Shown here: positions 51,187 through 58,884 of the stretch, piece after piece | Position numbering within the stretch: the first letter of the stretch is position 1 | Layout: each line of letters opens with the position of its first letter | Assembly: GCF_046159715.1 (NCBI RefSeq) | Contig: NZ_JBJXCT010000007.1 | Span: forward strand, 37,806-101,805 | Length of the DNA: 64,000 bases | Origin: Pampinifervens sp037481935 | GTDB taxonomy: Bacteria; Aquificota; Aquificia; Aquificales; Aquificaceae | Direction: 5' to 3' | Made by a program: the position numbers and the translations under genes | The notes under the pieces: generated by a model | Told to the model about the DNA's origin: nothing | Seen by the model: the letters and a program-made list of their open reading frames with translations, nothing else | The model's database searches: none

Positions 51187-51722
51187 CACAACCCTCCAAA
51201 CACCTCCTCCACTTCCAGCTCAAAGCCCTCAAGAACCCCTGACCTGACCTTTCCTTTTTCTGTGGCATAAGAAAAGAGCTCATAACCCTTTTCTGTGAGC
51301 GTATAGACCATTATGGTCTTCTCTAAGGGAAACACGAGCCAGTATTCTTTCACTCCGTGTTTTTCGTAAATTTTCATCTTGTCGGTTATGTCCCTTTTAA
51401 AGGTTGAAGGAGACACTACCTCCACCACAAGGTCTGGAGAGCCGTATATTCTGTCTCTTACCTTTGAAGGGTCAGACACGTAAACTATATCGGGCTGGAG
51501 AACGAGGGTCTCTGAAAGTACCACATCAATGGGTGATGGAACTGTTCTGTCCCTTGCCTCTGGGTGCTTCAGAAGAGCTGAGAGTATCCTTACCACTATG
51601 AGCTGATGCTTAAAGTTGGGTGCCGGCATTTCGTAAACCTCCCCTTCAATAAGCTCCACTCTACTCTCTTCCGGGTAGAGTTTGAAAAATTCCTCAGCTG
51701 TGAGTTTGTTTTTTGTTTTCAT
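51186..51722 (-). CDS. Uma2-family (DUF820) endonuclease-fold protein, copy 4
   Basis: 178 aa. LTAEEFFKLYPEESRVELIEG, LQPDIVYVSDPS, SPDLVVEVVSPST and DKMKIYEKHGVKEYWLVF are intact. It is the first gene of the second pair. TATATT lies 8 nt before the ATG and no ribosome site is present, as for copy 2. The downstream copy 3 is coupled to it. Confidence 0.82.
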   Translation of the reverse strand: MKTKNKLTAEEFFKLYPEESRVELIEGEVYEMPAPNFKHQLIVVRILSALLKHPEARDRTVPSPIDVVLSETLVLQPDIVYVSDPSKVRDRIYGSPDLVVEVVSPSTFKRDITDKMKIYEKHGVKEYWLVFPLEKTIMVYTLTEKGYELFSYATEKGKVRSGVLEGFELEVEEVFGGL

Positions 51723-51729
51723 GTATTAA

Positions 51730-51735
51730 AATATA
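51730..51735 (-). promoter_or_regulatory. Candidate -10 element (TATATT) for leaderless Uma2 copy 4
   Basis: Ends 8 nt before the ATG at 51722. The same A/T-rich stretch could serve as a -10 (TTAAAATAT) for the divergent pilin operon, whose first gene does have a ribosome site. Confidence 0.4.
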
Positions 51736-51765
51736 AGCCGTAAAAGCTCTGGAGGTAAAGCAGTC

Positions 51766-52236
51766 ATGGGGAGAAGAGGGTTAAGTCTCGTTGAGCTTTT
51801 TATAGCAATTACTATAGTGGCAATACTTGCGGGCGTAGCCATACCCCTCGTGGGGGAGTACTACAGGGCATACAAATATAACGAGTATGTGCTTCAGGTA
51901 GAAAGCACCATAAAGTGGGCAAGACTCATAGCCATGGAAAGGGGCATAAATGTGGGCATATGCGTGCAGAGCAACATGCTCACCCTTCACGATATGGGGA
52001 CAAGGAGGTCTGGCATATGCAACGGAGATGGGATGAGAAAAGTGGAGATAATGGACAACTTTGTCCAACTGAATGCCACGGGTGGAGGCTCAGCCTTTGA
52101 CCCGAGAGGATTTGCCATATTTAGCAGCACCGTGTTCGTCAGGCGAACTGATACTGAGCGATGTGAATGCTACACCTTACAGCCTCTAAGGGGGCTTATA
52201 AGAAGGGGAACATGCACTGGAACCAACTGTCAGTAG
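51766..52236 (+). CDS. Type IV pseudopilin, GspH/FimT type, copy 1
   Basis: 156 aa. Short prepilin leader MGRRG then the methylated-Phe-like site replaced by Leu (G|LSLVELFIAITIVAILAGVAIP), a transmembrane helix of about 20 residues, and a GspH/FimT-type globular domain with several Cys (CVQSN, CNGDG, CECYTL, CTGTNC). GGAGGT lies upstream of the ATG. It is first in a five-gene minor-pilin operon. Minor pilins prime pilus assembly at the inner membrane. Confidence 0.82.
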   Translation: MGRRGLSLVELFIAITIVAILAGVAIPLVGEYYRAYKYNEYVLQVESTIKWARLIAMERGINVGICVQSNMLTLHDMGTRRSGICNGDGMRKVEIMDNFVQLNATGGGSAFDPRGFAIFSSTVFVRRTDTERCECYTLQPLRGLIRRGTCTGTNCQ

Positions 52237-52303
52237 TTTCACGATGCCTTCACGCAGAGTATCTTTCGTAGCCTTAAACTAAATGTGCAAGGAAGGTGTG
52301 GAG

Positions 52304-52768
52304 ATGAAAAAGGGCTTTAGCCTCATAGAACTTCTCATAGTGGTGGCTATCATCGCCATTCTTGCGGGCATAGCCATACCCTTTGTAAGGGAATACTACA
52401 GAGCTTACAAGTATCAGGAATACGTGCTTCAGGTAGAAAGCACCCTCAAGTGGGCAAGAATGGTTGCAATAGAAAGGGGTGTAAACACAAGCATATGTCA
52501 ATCAGGAAATGGAATTGCCGTCTATAATATTGGAGTATCAAGAAACTTGACATGTGGTGGAGATGTAGTAAGAAGTGTAAGTGTTGCAGAGTCTGACGCC
52601 CAATTTGTGCAGATAAACGCTAATGGTGTTACCGGGTTTGACCCGAGGGGTCTCGCCATAAACACCTCTGATGCCACAGTAGATGTGAGAAGAACAGATA
52701 CAGGAAGATGCGTAAGATACACCATAAGGGGCTTTGGCCCATCAATAGTAAGGGGGTCATGTCAATGA
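52304..52768 (+). CDS. Type IV pseudopilin, GspH/FimT type, copy 2
   Basis: 154 aa from ATG 52304. Prepilin site KKG|FSLIELLIVVAIIAILAG with the usual Phe+1 and Glu+5. Residues after the helix (EYYRAYKYQEYVLQVEST then KWAR) are almost the same as in the preceding gene, so the two arose by tandem duplication, then diverged in the globular part. The stop overlaps the next ATG. Confidence 0.82.
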   Translation: MKKGFSLIELLIVVAIIAILAGIAIPFVREYYRAYKYQEYVLQVESTLKWARMVAIERGVNTSICQSGNGIAVYNIGVSRNLTCGGDVVRSVSVAESDAQFVQINANGVTGFDPRGLAINTSDATVDVRRTDTGRCVRYTIRGFGPSIVRGSCQ

Positions 52769-53094
52769 GAGGCTTTACTCTCGTGGAAGGTCTTGTGGCG
52801 GTGCTCATAACCTTTATAGTTGCCGTGGGCATAGCAGGGCTTCTTACTTTCTTCGGTATATACAACAGGCAGAACATACTTCAGACCTGTTTAGTGCAGG
52901 CGGCGAGCTCAGCCATAGAAGCATGCAGAGGTGGAAACGCTGTGGGCAACATACAGTGCAATCGCTTTAATGTATCAATCAGCGTGAGTGGAAGCTGTAA
53001 TCCCCGTATCAATTCCTGTAGCACTGTGACCGCAACAGCATCCGCTGAGGGCAGGAGCTTCAGTCTTACAGATATAGTGTGCAGATTTGATTGA
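52765..53094 (+). CDS. Type IV minor pilin, PilV type
   Basis: About 109 aa. Prepilin site MRG|FTLVEGLVAVLITFIVAVG with Glu+5; short Cys-rich globular part (CRGG, CNRF, CNPRINSC, CRFD). Position and helix sequence match PilV-like minor pilins. ATG 52765 overlaps the preceding stop (ATGA); ATG 52759 is possible. Confidence 0.74.
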   Translation: MRGFTLVEGLVAVLITFIVAVGIAGLLTFFGIYNRQNILQTCLVQAASSAIEACRGGNAVGNIQCNRFNVSISVSGSCNPRINSCSTVTATASAEGRSFSLTDIVCRFD

Positions 53095-53104
53095 GGTGAA
53101 TGTC

Positions 53105-53932
53105 ATGAAAAACAGAGGTATATCTCTCGTTGAACTTCTTGTAGCCATAGTGGTTGCTACCATCATACTTGGCGCAGTGGCAAGCATGTTCATAGGCTCA
53201 AACAGAGCTTTCAGGGGGAACAGGGATGTTTCTGAGATGAGCGAGGATGTAAGGAATGCTATAACCACCCTTGAGTTCCTTTTCTCAAGATGGGGGGCTG
53301 GAGTACCCTGCCCTGGAAACACTACAGACCAGAACAACGTATGCAACATAAACCCCAATCTCATACCCCCCTGCAACAACCAGTATCCACCACAGGACCC
53401 CATGTGTATGGACATTGCAGGTAGCTCGGTGACCTTTTATGCCAACCTTTACGGAATAGGGTTTGTAAGAGCCGTAAGCGGTAACAACGCAACTGTGATA
53501 AGTTGCAGGCTAAACACCGGGGCAAATCAGAACTGCTATTATGTATGGCACAACGCAAGAATAAAGCCGGGATATGATAACAACGGGCGACCTGTAGTGG
53601 TCTCTCTTGGGGGCTCACTGAATCAGCCAGACTGTATGACGGGTATGAATACGGTAAGCATACCTGCAAACCTGGGGAACAATGTCAACCTGGGAGCCGG
53701 GGACTACATAACCCGTGTGCCACACAGAATCACCATACGTATGGATGGTGATTGGCTCGTGATGGACAGGGTGGACATGGCTGGCAACTGCACGGATAAC
53801 GAGAACGCAGTCCGAATAGGAAGGGTTCAGAACTTCAGCGTGCAGGCTCAGGGCAGGTCTGTCAGGGTGGATGCCACCTTCCTCAGTGCAGACGGCAGGC
53901 AGTATCAGATAACAAGGTATTACGGGAGGTGA
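53105..53932 (+). CDS. Type IV minor pilin, PilW type
   Basis: 275 aa from ATG 53105, fixed by GAGGTG at 53092-53097. Prepilin site KNRG|ISLVELLVAIVVATIILG, followed by FIGSNRAFRGNRDVSEMSED, typical of PilW/GspJ-like proteins, then a long globular domain with several Cys and Asn/Gly-rich loops. It is a component of the minor-pilin tip complex. Confidence 0.8.
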   Translation: MKNRGISLVELLVAIVVATIILGAVASMFIGSNRAFRGNRDVSEMSEDVRNAITTLEFLFSRWGAGVPCPGNTTDQNNVCNINPNLIPPCNNQYPPQDPMCMDIAGSSVTFYANLYGIGFVRAVSGNNATVISCRLNTGANQNCYYVWHNARIKPGYDNNGRPVVVSLGGSLNQPDCMTGMNTVSIPANLGNNVNLGAGDYITRVPHRITIRMDGDWLVMDRVDMAGNCTDNENAVRIGRVQNFSVQAQGRSVRVDATFLSADGRQYQITRYYGR

Positions 53933-53937
53933 TAGCC

Positions 53938-55449
53938 ATGAGAGAAAAAGGCTTTGCTCTTGCCACAACGCTCGTGATAGCGGTTGTGGTGCTTATCATG
54001 GGTATGGCGGGCATGTATATGACGGAGATGGGCTTTAGGTCCATAACCTCTGAATCCAGATGGCATCTTGCAGAAAAGGCTGCGAACGCAGGAATAATGG
54101 AGGCAACAAGAAGAAGATTTGATGGCGCTGAATGTGCAAACATTGGTGGAACAATGAACTACAACGGTGCAAGCGTAGAGGTTCAGACAGCTGATGCGGG
54201 CGGTGCATGTTTTGTGTGGTCAAGGGCAACTATTGGAAACGCAAGGGTGGTCAAGGTTGCTGTGCTCACAGCAAGGACCTATGCAAACCTTGGAGCCGCC
54301 AACTTTTTAGAGCTTGATGGCATAAATCTTGGTGGCTCCGGAGCAATAGCCAGCTGTGAAGAACAGTGCAGGACGTCGGCTCTTCTGACAGGAAATCTGG
54401 TGCAGAACCCACCAAGAGAAAACGAGGTTCAGAGATGTCCGAATAACCCGCGAGGAACAACAGCCCTTGTGGACCCTTATGTACCCAGCGCCTTTCCCCC
54501 TGGAACGGACCTGACAAGAGATGTCTTTGACGGAGCAAGAAACAGAGCTGAGCTTCTTGACCTCTTATCAAGAAACTTCGGAGTGAGCTTTGCAACCGAT
54601 GGAAGACCAAGCCTCTCAACCGCCGGACTTCCACAGGAATGCGTTAACAACAACTTCAGCAGTTGCACTGCCTCAGGAAACACAATATCCTGTGGCTCTG
54701 GAAATAACGCTGTAAGCTTTGTATGGAACGGCACCGCCTACGAAAAAAGACAGGGCAACGCCACCCAGGCCATATGTGAAAGGGTAAACCTTGGAAACAA
54801 CGCAAATCTTAGCTTTTCTGGAACATTCACCGGTGGAGGTGTAGTCTCGGCCAGCAACGTAAACCTTGGAAATGGAACAGTAAACGGCCAGAATCTAACG
54901 CTTGTTGCGAGTGGCAGAGTGGAAGATGGTGGAAATGGTCTTAGGGTCAACAATGTAAACGTCTTTGCGTACAACATCCATCTGAATGACCGGAACATAA
55001 GATGGAATGGCGGTCTTTTATACACTGGCGGAGGGAATGCCACGAGCTGTTCAGACCCGCCAGCAAACGGTTGCTTTTACATAGACCTCAACTCACAGAG
55101 TGCTCTCGGTTCCGAACAGAATCCTGTTCTCATAATAACCGACAACAACATGGTCATAAGCAGGAATGGCACGGCGGAGATAAACGGTCTTGTTTTCGCA
55201 ACCAGCAACAGCAGACAGTTCTCCATAGGTTCTGGAAATGGAACCTTTGACATAAACGGGATGTTAATAGTCAATTCAACAGGTCAAAACGCCAACAACA
55301 GGATAGACATAAGCGGTAACTTTGAAATATGGTTCAATTCTCAGGTCGTAAGGAACCTCAGCAACATGTTCAGCTTTGTGAAACCACCGCTCTGTGCCAA
55401 CGTGACCGCTGGAGTGCCCTTCATTCAGACAAAGACCACCACCTACTGA
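53938..55449 (+). CDS. PilX/GspK-like pilus component with large Asn/Gly-rich domain
   Basis: 503 aa. ATG 53938 follows GGGAGG. N-terminal EKG|FALATTLVIAVVVLIMGMAG with no Glu+5, as in PilX/GspK-type proteins, then TEMGFRSITSESRWHLAEKAANAG. From about residue 270 on it is rich in Asn/Gly/Ser with repeated short beta segments (VNLGNN, NVNLGNGTVNG, VNNVNVFAYN), suggesting a beta-helix. It may supply an adhesive tip in place of PilY1, which is not seen here. Confidence 0.75.
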   Translation: MREKGFALATTLVIAVVVLIMGMAGMYMTEMGFRSITSESRWHLAEKAANAGIMEATRRRFDGAECANIGGTMNYNGASVEVQTADAGGACFVWSRATIGNARVVKVAVLTARTYANLGAANFLELDGINLGGSGAIASCEEQCRTSALLTGNLVQNPPRENEVQRCPNNPRGTTALVDPYVPSAFPPGTDLTRDVFDGARNRAELLDLLSRNFGVSFATDGRPSLSTAGLPQECVNNNFSSCTASGNTISCGSGNNAVSFVWNGTAYEKRQGNATQAICERVNLGNNANLSFSGTFTGGGVVSASNVNLGNGTVNGQNLTLVASGRVEDGGNGLRVNNVNVFAYNIHLNDRNIRWNGGLLYTGGGNATSCSDPPANGCFYIDLNSQSALGSEQNPVLIITDNNMVISRNGTAEINGLVFATSNSRQFSIGSGNGTFDINGMLIVNSTGQNANNRIDISGNFEIWFNSQVVRNLSNMFSFVKPPLCANVTAGVPFIQTKTTTY

Positions 55450-55456
55450 AAGGCAC

Positions 55457-55484
55457 GGGACCCTCTGCGGTCCCTTATATTCTT
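55457..55484 (+). terminator. Terminator of the minor-pilin operon
   Basis: GGGACC (55457-55462), loop CTCTGC, GGTCCC (55469-55474), then TTATATTCTT, directly after the last pilin gene. The rest of the gap to 55600 holds only a perfect palindrome AAACCTGCAGGTTT (55563-55576) beyond the convergent pilin gene. Confidence 0.82.
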
Positions 55485-55600
55485 CAGACCCATCCCAGAC
55501 CAGGCTAATAGTCATCAAGAATCAGTCCCTGTCTTCTGTATATCCTGAAAAAGAAAGGGAGGAAACCTGCAGGTTTTAGATAGATTATTTAGAATCAAAC

Positions 55601-55909
55601 CTACTGACAGCTCACAGAACCGCCATCACCGAGGGTGCATGTAACTGAACCCACAAGTCCAGAAACTGTGCAGGTGCAGGATGAGCCATCAGCAGAAAGA
55701 GTACAACCTGCAGGTGGAGTGTATGGGTCGTTTTCTACTGTTGAAGCTGAATATTCCGACAGACAGACTCTGGCATTAGCCAGTGCAGAAGCCCTGTAGG
55801 ACTTTCTTATGGCATCTCCAAAAAAGGCGATGGCAATGGAAACAAGAACAACAAGAATGGCAATTGCCACAAGAAGCTCAACGAGTGTAAAACCCCTCGC
55901 CGTTCTCAT
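55601..55909 (-). CDS. PilA-like pilin with Cys-rich tail, second copy
   Basis: 102 aa. Prepilin site ARG|FTLVELLVAIAILVVLVS, then helix extension KSYRASALANARVCLSEY and a short C-terminal domain with PAGC, SCTCTV, TCTLG and a final SCQ: six Cys in all. Closely related to the upstream pilin, from which a terminator hairpin (55931-55950) separates it, so its expression should be lower. Confidence 0.84.
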   Translation of the reverse strand: MRTARGFTLVELLVAIAILVVLVSIAIAFFGDAIRKSYRASALANARVCLSEYSASTVENDPYTPPAGCTLSADGSSCTCTVSGLVGSVTCTLGDGGSVSCQ

Positions 55910-55920
55910 TTTCAACCCCC

Positions 55921-55950
55921 AAAAGCAAAAAAGCCCCCGGATGGGGGCTT
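55921..55950 (-). terminator. Terminator between the two PilA-like genes
   Basis: On the - strand AAGCCCCC and GGGGGCTT (+ 55931-55938 and 55943-55950) form an 8-bp stem with a 4-base loop, followed by TTTTTTGCTTTT. It lies after the first pilin and before the second, so read-through would set their ratio. Confidence 0.88.
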
Positions 55951-55964
55951 AGGAAAGATTCATA

Positions 55965-56288
55965 TTACTCGCAGTTCACTCCGCCCTGAGCGACTGTGCA
56001 TGTAGCGCTCTGCTGTCCTACAGTGCAGGTGCAAGAGGTTACATCTCCTTGACAACCGGCTGGAACTTGCGTGCTTACACCTGCCTCAATTGCTGCATAG
56101 GCTGTGAGGCACTGTCTTGCGTTGGCTATGGCTGCTGCCTTCTGTGACCTTTCCCTGTACTGGTTGAAGGCTGGTATGGCTATGGCTGCAAGTATGGCTA
56201 TGATGGCTATGACCACAAGAAGCTCAATCAGGGTGAAACCCCTGTTTGCCTTTGCTGACCTTGCGGTCGCTTCGTAGATTGCTCTCAT
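55965..56288 (-). CDS. pilA: PilA-like major pilin candidate with Cys-rich tail
   Basis: 107 aa. A long leader (MRAIYEATARSAKANRG) precedes FTLIELLVVIAIIAILAAIAIP, the typical class III signal. The globular part is small with six Cys: ANARQCLTAY, PAGC, SCTCTV, TCTV and final NCE. GGAGG fixes ATG 56288. A promoter with upstream repeats and a strong terminator after the gene fit a major pilin. The small size is like the short pilins of some bacteria with conductive or thin pili, but that is speculation. Confidence 0.84.
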   Translation of the reverse strand: MRAIYEATARSAKANRGFTLIELLVVIAIIAILAAIAIPAFNQYRERSQKAAAIANARQCLTAYAAIEAGVSTQVPAGCQGDVTSCTCTVGQQSATCTVAQGGVNCE

Positions 56289-56345
56289 GGTAAACCCTCC
56301 TTTAGAGTATTTCCTCCCCTGCCCGGGCATTCGGAGGATGATAAT

Positions 56346-56399
56346 AGTTTACTCCGCATATGAGATATGTCAAGAGACTTCACGAAAATTTCACGAAAA
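56346..56399 (-). promoter_or_regulatory. Pilin promoter with two 11-bp direct repeats upstream
   Basis: On the - strand TTGACA (56373-56368) and TAAACT (56351-56346) are 16 bp apart. Directly upstream, TTCACGAAAA occurs twice (+ 56379-56388 and 56390-56399) with an 11-bp period, so both lie on one helix face. Such tandem direct repeats next to -35 are typical activator sites of OmpR/PhoB regulators. Confidence 0.6.
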
Positions 56400-56403
56400 A
56401 GGG

Positions 56404-56625
56404 CTACTCCACGTCCCCCTTGTGGGAAACCTCAAGCACTTTGTATAAAAGCATACGGATTTCTCTTATTTCCTCCTTTAGTTCTGTAAACCTTCAGTCC
56501 ATATCCTGCCTGAGCTCATCAATTCGTCTATTGGTATCGTCTATTCTCTTATTCAGCGGGCTCACTGCAATACCTACTACTACAGTGATGGCAGATATTA
56601 TGGTTATTACCTCTGTGAGGTTCAT
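56404..56625 (-). pseudogene. Broken paralogue of the small coiled-coil membrane protein
   Basis: The frame from ATG 56625 reads like the intact neighbour (NLTEVITIISAITVVVGIAVS, DDTNRRIDELRQDMD) but hits TGA at 56496-56494, where the neighbour has Arg. After the stop the frame goes on with RFTELKEEIREIRMLLYKVL to TAG 56406-56404. One 11-residue repeat unit of the coiled coil is also missing. It may be a decayed duplicate or a short 43-residue protein. Confidence 0.72.
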
Positions 56626-56876
56626 TCCTTTTCCTCCTTGTGAGGCACCTCAAGGACTTTGTAGAGGAGTAAACGAATCTCCCGTATCTCTTCCTTCAGC
56701 TCCGTGAACCTCCTGTCAGTGTCCTGCTTGAGTTCTGTAAACCTCCTGTCCATGTCCTGCCTGAGCTCGTCAATACGCCTGTTGGTATCTTCTATTCTCT
56801 TATTTAGCAGACTTACCGCTATGCCAACAACCACAGTTATAGCAGAGATGATGGTTACAACCTCTGTCAGGTTCAC
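56622..56876 (-). CDS. Small membrane-anchored coiled-coil protein after pilQ
   Basis: 84 aa from GTG 56876 (GGAGG 5 nt upstream; GTG 56888 is an alternative). One hydrophobic helix (VVTIISAITVVVGIAVSLL) then a charged coiled coil with an 11-residue repeat (MDRRFTELKQD, TDRRFTELKEE). It lies 16-28 nt beyond pilQ in the same direction and is followed by a decayed copy. Function unknown; a link to pilus or secretin assembly is inferred from position only. Confidence 0.65.
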   Translation of the reverse strand: MNLTEVVTIISAITVVVGIAVSLLNKRIEDTNRRIDELRQDMDRRFTELKQDTDRRFTELKEEIREIRLLLYKVLEVPHKEEKE

Positions 56877-56904
56877 CGCATCCTCCACCTATAAATATAA
56901 GCCC

Positions 56905-58884
56905 CTACTGGCTTATAAGGGTGGGCTGTATAAAGATAAGAAGCTCAGAATCCTCTTTCTCCGTCCTCTGCTCCATAAAGAGCCACCTGAAGAAGGGAAC
57001 TCTCATGAGACCAGGAATGCCTCTTTCTGTGGTTTTGTCCAACGCCTTGACAAGTCCCCCGAGCACTACGAGGTCTCCATCTTTTACTATCACCTTTGTG
57101 TCCGCCCTCTGGCTCTGGACAGTGGGTATGTCAAAAACAGAACCCGTCTCAAGTTGTATCTGTTCAAGCTTGACTATTTCAGACTTGTTAATGGTTATAT
57201 CCAGCATGAGATTACCCTCGGGCAGGATAACAGGTGTCACGGTAAGGTAAACCGGTATTCTCTTGTACTGTATGTCCACTGTAGCTGTTCCACCGGGCAC
57301 CACTGTGACTCTTCTGATAGGGAATTCAAGAACACTCTGTATTATTGCAGGCTCTCCGTTCAGTGTTACTACCACAGGCTTTGAAAGCGTCTTTGCCTTC
57401 TGCACCTGCTCGTAGGCGGAAAGTCTCAGGTTTAGTGCGTTCAGAATACCCCTCTGGAAGGTAAAGGCGAGTATGCCACCGGGAGTTGTGGAAAGACCCG
57501 GAGAGAGATATTGAGGTACTCCAAAGAGCGTTCCAGGCGCTGGAGACACACCTATTCCCAGATTGGAGCCACCTCCACCACTCCAGAATTGAGGCACCCT
57601 TGCTTGAGAGAGAAGAGCGTTCCAGTTTATACCAAGCTCCCTCACCGCACTGGAAGAGAGTTCCACAACCCTTGCCTCTATCTTTATCTGAAGTGGTTGT
57701 TCTGAGACAATGTCCCTGTACCTTTCCATAACTCTGTATACCACGTCCGCATAGTCTCTCACTATGACCGCATTCTGGAATATTACCCTTGCGGACTTGT
57801 CTTTTCTGTATTCAGGTCCTATTCTTGCCAAATCCTCAGAATCTGGAAATCTGTCACCTATACGCACGCTGTCACCCCTCTGTCCCGCAGGTGCCTGAAG
57901 CACCCTCTGAATCTCCTGCTGTCTCTGCTGAAGTTGCTGGAGCTGTTGCTGAAGCAGCGTCCTTTCCTCAGGGGTTGCTTCTCTGAGCCTCTCCGCTATT
58001 GCCTGTGCCCTCTGCTGGAGCTCTCTTAGCTCCCTCTCCTCAGCCACTGTTACCGCAATACCAGTTCCAAGAATGTAGACCTCGCCTACTTCTGATAGCA
58101 TTGGTTGTATTATCCTTCTGAATTCATCCGCAGGCACATACTTTACATAAAGAGCTTTTGTAAGAATGGGCTTTTCTATTCTTGTATCCATTACATACTT
58201 TTCAAGGGCTTTTTCCACCCTTTCAAGGTCGCTCCTGCGGGCTGAAATTATAAGGGCGTTGAATTCTGGAGCTTCAGTTATGGTCATGTCTTTTATCTTT
58301 AGCTCCTGAAGGGCCTTTGATATGTCTTTGTAGGATATGTCCCTTCTTATGTAAAAGACTCTGGTGATGTATTCTTCTTTTACCTCCGCCCGAAGGCTTG
58401 CCCTTTCAATATCCTTTTGAAGTTTTCTGAGCTGTTCTATCTTTGAGATTTCGTCTCTCACAAAGACCTTTTTGAGTGTCCTGTCTATGACAATTTCTGC
58501 GGAGGGGCTCACTCTTGCCTTCAGGAGGTCTATAAGTTCCTTTACCTGTGTATCTGTATAGCCAGCTATATCAAAGGTTATGTCTCCTGCCTTCGTTATC
58601 CTGAAAACTTTCGTGTCTGCTGGCACGGCTATAAGCCCGTGGGTTTTCAGAACTATGTTCATAGCCTCGCCGACCGGTACAGGTCTGTATATGGCAACAC
58701 TCACGGTCTTCTGAAGCTCCTGAGATATGGCAGGGTCAAATATTATGTTCATGCCCGAAACTTCAGAAAGTGCCTTGAGGACTATCTCTAACTTCACGTT
58801 CTCAAACCTCATCTCCCTTATGGTCTGGGAGTATGAGAGACTTACAAAAAGAAGAACAGTCAGCAGACTCAGCAACCTTTTCAT
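56905..58884 (-). CDS. pilQ: Type IV pilus secretin PilQ
   Basis: 659 aa outer-membrane secretin. Signal peptide (to about residue 19), secretin N-terminal domains (about 20-280), a Gln-rich coiled-coil insertion (about 282-332), and the secretin pore domain (about 395-659; VVELSSSAVRELGINWNAL, PVVVTLNGEPAIIQ, VDIQYKRIPVYLTVTPVI, DGDLVVLGGLVK). It ends the pilMNOPQ operon; start overlaps pilP. Confidence 0.94.
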   Translation of the reverse strand: MKRLLSLLTVLLFVSLSYSQTIREMRFENVKLEIVLKALSEVSGMNIIFDPAISQELQKTVSVAIYRPVPVGEAMNIVLKTHGLIAVPADTKVFRITKAGDITFDIAGYTDTQVKELIDLLKARVSPSAEIVIDRTLKKVFVRDEISKIEQLRKLQKDIERASLRAEVKEEYITRVFYIRRDISYKDISKALQELKIKDMTITEAPEFNALIISARRSDLERVEKALEKYVMDTRIEKPILTKALYVKYVPADEFRRIIQPMLSEVGEVYILGTGIAVTVAEERELRELQQRAQAIAERLREATPEERTLLQQQLQQLQQRQQEIQRVLQAPAGQRGDSVRIGDRFPDSEDLARIGPEYRKDKSARVIFQNAVIVRDYADVVYRVMERYRDIVSEQPLQIKIEARVVELSSSAVRELGINWNALLSQARVPQFWSGGGGSNLGIGVSPAPGTLFGVPQYLSPGLSTTPGGILAFTFQRGILNALNLRLSAYEQVQKAKTLSKPVVVTLNGEPAIIQSVLEFPIRRVTVVPGGTATVDIQYKRIPVYLTVTPVILPEGNLMLDITINKSEIVKLEQIQLETGSVFDIPTVQSQRADTKVIVKDGDLVVLGGLVKALDKTTERGIPGLMRVPFFRWLFMEQRTEKEDSELLIFIQPTLISQ

